Part shown: positions 62,122 through 64,000 of the stretch, in pieces
Layout of the letters: every line of letters starts with the position of its first letter
Position numbering within the stretch: the stretch's first letter is position 1
Source: an uncultured bacterium
GTDB lineage: Bacteria; Cyanobacteriota; Vampirovibrionia; Gastranaerophilales; Gastranaerophilaceae
Length of the DNA stretch: 64,000 nucleotides
Reading direction: 5' to 3'
Assembly: GCA_905216055.1 (NCBI GenBank)
Contig: CAJMSH010000001.1
Coordinates: 310,001 to 374,000, forward strand
Made by a program: the position numbers and the translations under genes
Notes under the pieces: generated by a model
The model's input: the letters and a program-made list of their open reading frames with translations, nothing else
Told to the model about the DNA's origin: nothing
The model's database searches: none

Positions 62122-63165
62122 TTAGGCGACCAGAGGAACTGCTGGTCTGTTTGATAAATCTCTGCATTTAGCAGTTTTCAATGTTGCCAAAACGAAAGTT
62201 AAGAAGATGTTCCTTTTCTCCATGTCGCTTTCTTTGGCGTAATTTACAAGGTTATTCCACACAAGATAGTTGTTCAGATACTTGGTAGAAACACCGTTAA
62301 AGCCACGCATAAACCTCTTTAGCTGGCTATGGTAGCTATTGATATGTTGGATATTATAAATGCCTTTCTTGGCTTTGCCAGTCTTTAACTGCACAAGGTC
62401 AATGCCATTGGCATTTGTAAATCTCACATAGGAGTTCATCTTGTCCGTAACAAGAGTGGAATTGGTCTTAATCCTACCATCATAAATATGATGTAAATCT
62501 CTTGTAGAAACTCTACCAGTATTCGTAATCTTGGAGATAGACAAGCCATTCCTATTAACCGCACAAGGAACACATACCTTTTCTTGGGACAAGCCTCTGA
62601 TATGTGTAGAATGACCACGCTTATGAGCCTTGCGTGGCATAGCAAATGTCTTACTCTTGCTATGATTGCCCTTGTACGAGATGGCGAAAAAAGTTTCGTC
62701 AGCCTCAATAATGCCGTCAAGGGTAACATCGTCTGCCATATTCTGAAGTGCATCCAAAATCTTGTGTCTCCAAAGGAATGCGGTGTTTCTGTGAATCCCA
62801 CAAGCAACAGCAGTCTTACGAATGGATAAGCCATTCATCATACAATCAATGTACTGCTCCCACACGGACAAGTCTTTTCTTGTACCAGACACAATGGAGT
62901 TCGTAGCAATCACGAAGGACTTGCCACAATCCTTACATACATATCGCTGTGTGCCATCTTTACGATGACCATTGCGAACCACATGGATACAGCCACAAAG
63001 AGGGCATACACGACCATTTGCAAAGCGTTCCTTTGCTACGAAATCTTCAATATTCAAAGACTTTACAAAGGCAGGACTTAAAAGCATTGTTTTAAGGCTT
63101 TCCTGCTCTGCGACAGTCAACTTACCGATAATATCTAATGCGTCTTTGATAGTAGGCATATCCAA
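62122..63165 (-). CDS. IS1595-family transposase (ISSag10-like)
   Basis: The 347-residue protein has an N-terminal zinc ribbon (CPLCGCIHVVRNG, CKDCGKSF) and a DDE-like ISXO2 domain (IEADETFFAISYKGN, LVTDKMNSYVRF, INSYHSQLKRFMRGFNGV) with the Asp-Asp-His/Glu set expected for IS1595. It is intact from ATG (GGAGG upstream) to stop, so the element may be active. The low-GC bias of the host is absent here. Confidence 0.92.
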   Translation of the reverse strand: MDMPTIKDALDIIGKLTVAEQESLKTMLLSPAFVKSLNIEDFVAKERFANGRVCPLCGCIHVVRNGHRKDGTQRYVCKDCGKSFVIATNSIVSGTRKDLSVWEQYIDCMMNGLSIRKTAVACGIHRNTAFLWRHKILDALQNMADDVTLDGIIEADETFFAISYKGNHSKSKTFAMPRKAHKRGHSTHIRGLSQEKVCVPCAVNRNGLSISKITNTGRVSTRDLHHIYDGRIKTNSTLVTDKMNSYVRFTNANGIDLVQLKTGKAKKGIYNIQHINSYHSQLKRFMRGFNGVSTKYLNNYLVWNNLVNYAKESDMEKRNIFLTFVLATLKTAKCRDLSNRPAVPLVA

Positions 63166-63222
63166 TTACCTCCTTCGGTGGTACTGTTTCTTACTATTAT
63201 TATACGCTATTTCTCGTCAAAA

Positions 63223-63247
63223 ATCAACCATTTGTTGTGACAAAGCC
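63223..63247 (-). repeat. Right terminal inverted repeat of the lnu(C) element
   Basis: 25 bp reading GGCTTTGTCACAAC on the minus strand from 63247. The base composition changes immediately beyond it. Confidence 0.85.
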
Positions 63248-63511
63248 ATATCAAAAAACCTCACATGAGAGGGAGTATTCCCATGGCAAAAGCGATGCGA
63301 ATCGCCTGTACTCCCCCCAATTACGCCCTCGGAACCTTCCTACCCCCTTGAGCGTACCCCGTAGTGGGATCGATAAAAATCACTTGATTTTCTTACAGGT
63401 TAGAATCAAGGGCCTCATTCGCGTGCATATAGCGAAGCCCTTTCGCCATCTGTTTATGGGGGAGTACTCCCCCATGTACTCCCCCCTTTTTCCCCATTAG
63501 AGGAGATCTTC
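63248..63511. other. GC-rich non-coding flank with palindromes and short repeats
   Basis: No convincing gene lies between the transposase and the DUF1653 gene. The stretch is far richer in G and C than the chromosome left of the element. It contains a perfect 20-bp palindrome at 63456-63475, a quasi-palindrome GGGAGTATTCCC at 63271, and three copies of GTACTCCCCC (63308-63317 region, 63464, 63477). These could be protein-binding sites or a leader hairpin; the origin is unknown. Confidence 0.55.
63456..63475. repeat. Perfect 20-bp palindrome ATGGGGGAGT/ACTCCCCCAT
   Basis: Directly seen. It is followed one base later by a second GTACTCCCCCC and a T run, so it could also act as an intrinsic terminator on the plus strand. 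Confidence 0.8.
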
Positions 63512-63778
63512 ATGACAACTTTCTTCCGACACTACAAAAACCGTTATTATCAGCTCGTGGGAGAGGCCCTCGACACACGAGATGACACCCTCGTTATCGT
63601 TTACCGCACGCTGTACCCCTCCGAGTACTCCCTCTTTACCCGTCCCAAAGAGGAATTTTTCGGCTCGGTGCGGCGTCCCGACGGCTCCGAGTGCCTCCGT
63701 TTCTCCCCTGTCGAATATGCCGAGCTGCCCGAAGACGCCCGCTCCCATGTTGCCCATGAGGTAGAAATCTGGAGGTAA
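63512..63778 (+). CDS. DUF1653 domain protein
   Basis: An 88-residue protein of the DUF1653 type: FFRHYKNRYYQLVGEA, DTLVIVYRTLYPS, LFTRPKEEFFG and VRRPDGSECLRF. The fold is a small all-beta domain of unknown function found widely, often in mobile or accessory DNA. GGAG lies upstream of the ATG. GC content is high, unlike the rest of the window, so it was either acquired with the flanking segment or comes from another organism by misassembly. Confidence 0.8.
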   Translation: MTTFFRHYKNRYYQLVGEALDTRDDTLVIVYRTLYPSEYSLFTRPKEEFFGSVRRPDGSECLRFSPVEYAELPEDARSHVAHEVEIWR

Positions 63779-63780
63779 AA

Positions 63781-63948
63781 ATGCAGCGGGGAGGCGGTAG
63801 ACGTTCCAAAGGAGCCCTCACCTTTCAAAACCGTCCACAAACGGGACGGAATGACGGCACAGCGGCGGAACCTTGCCGCCCCCTTCCCAAGAGCTGTAAA
63901 AGAAGGCCATGTCATAAAAAATGGTTGATGCTTTTGGCTGCGCCATAG
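63781..63948 (+). CDS. Possible small basic protein downstream of the DUF1653 gene
   Basis: A 55-codon frame starts at an ATG with GGAGGT six bases upstream, just after the DUF1653 stop. The product is Arg/Lys/Gly-rich (MQRGGGRRSKGALTFQ) and ends in WLMLLAAP. It matches nothing I know. The spacing supports translation, but composition makes a chance frame plausible. Confidence 0.35.
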   Translation: MQRGGGRRSKGALTFQNRPQTGRNDGTAAEPCRPLPKSCKRRPCHKKWLMLLAAP

Positions 63949-63965
63949 GAAACGGTTGATGCTTT
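63923..63965 (+). repeat. Short direct repeat GGTTGATGCTTT (two copies)
   Basis: Copies at 63923-63934 and 63954-63965, 31 bases apart, close to the right edge of the window where base composition becomes AT-rich again. Their meaning is unknown. Confidence 0.5.
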
Positions 63966-64000
63966 ATTTCTTGAAATTCCAAAGGAATAATTCATAAAAT

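Larger units (their letters stand above)
61523..63247. mobile_element. MTnSag1-like element: IS1595-family transposase plus lnu(C)
   Basis: A 1725-bp unit is bounded by imperfect terminal inverted repeats (22 of 25 positions), GGCTATGTCACAACAAAC at the left and GGCTTTGTCACAACAAAT (reverse strand) at the right. It contains a transposase and lnu(C) in the same orientation. Size, gene content and order match MTnSag1, a mobilizable lincomycin-resistance transposon of Streptococcus agalactiae based on ISSag10. Flanks show no 8-bp duplication (TAAAAATT on the left, ATATCAAA on the right), which IS1595-family insertion normally leaves. Confidence 0.88.

Noticed and set aside
62099..62167. 23-residue N-terminal extension of Lnu(C)
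   Set aside because: It overlaps the transposase 3' end, lacks a site, and Lnu(C) normally starts at MVNITD.
62436..62834. Second frame inside the transposase gene
   Set aside because: Alternative-frame shadow; the 347-residue transposase frame explains the region.
63601..63915. Minus-strand frames antisense to the DUF1653 gene
   Set aside because: High GC favours long antisense frames; no ribosome binding site and no recognisable pattern, whereas the plus-strand gene has both.

Overview
The window is AT-rich bacterial chromosome from the non-photosynthetic sister lineage of cyanobacteria, most likely a gut Gastranaerophilales/Melainabacteria (Vampirovibrionia). The strongest evidence is the two-component regulator at 60745, whose receiver and DNA-binding domains follow the cyanobacterial RpaB/Ycf27 sequence almost throughout. 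It is supported by prepilins with an FTLAEVL(I/V)TLGIIGVV N-terminus, flagellar genes, a DUF512/TIGR03279 protein and very low GC. No photosynthesis, tRNA, rRNA or CRISPR locus was recognised.

Layout. 1-2.1 kb: envelope glycosyltransferases (a GT-C enzyme running off the left edge, and a GT2). 2.2-5.3 kb: pgpH-ybeY-dgkA operon. 5.3-9.3 kb: mazG, two small unknown proteins, a PadR regulator and a DUF512 protein. 9.4-13.7 kb (minus strand): an mlaE-mlaF-aminotransferase operon and glnA. 13.7-14.3 kb: a gene-free stretch with a possible small RNA. 14.3-20.7 kb: an unknown membrane protein, a GH38 mannosidase, a Tyr/Asn-rich secreted protein and the flagellar cluster fliJ-fliK-hook/rod gene. 20.9-25.5 kb: a 44-residue protein and a signalling cluster (receiver protein, membrane-anchored Hsp20-like protein, ribbon-helix-helix regulator, REC-GGDEF-like-REC protein, histidine kinase, TOPRIM protein). 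25.6-28.8 kb: a candidate papain-like protein and a 5'-nucleotidase. 28.8-32.2 kb (minus strand): flagellar-type sigma factor, flhB, deoC, metF. 32.2-38.5 kb: SulP transporter, a large phosphohexomutase, two PlsC acyltransferases and a prepilin with a poly-G tract. 38.5-45 kb: HEAT-like protein, transketolase C-terminal half, ftsE-ftsX, a second REC/GGDEF-like protein, an isochorismatase-like hydrolase and a broken prepilin. 45-52 kb: ribF, aspS, DUF2142, GT2, SPFH/NfeD pair. 52-61.5 kb: rqcH, a Y-family polymerase, recR-ybaB, a matrixin-like protease, accD-accA, prmA-kdsB, an Xre regulator and rpaB.

From 61523 to 63247, only 19 bases after the rpaB stop, lies a 1725-bp element with terminal inverted repeats. 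It carries an IS1595-family transposase and the lincosamide nucleotidyltransferase lnu(C), matching the MTnSag1/ISSag10 type known from Streptococcus agalactiae. Sequence beyond its right end is abruptly GC-rich (palindromes, a DUF1653 gene) and there is no target-site duplication. The junction therefore marks either a larger acquired segment or a chimeric assembly.

Main observations. (1) At least nine genes start exactly 6 nt after a TATAAT-like box without a Shine-Dalgarno sequence, indicating frequent leaderless transcription. (2) Both prepilin genes are one base out of frame at a homopolymer directly after a well-placed start codon, suggesting slipped-strand phase variation (or homopolymer consensus errors); one also carries an in-frame stop. 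(3) Four otherwise unrelated proteins without a Sec signal share a short N-terminal motif of the form hydrophobic-x-F-(K/T)-(G/S).
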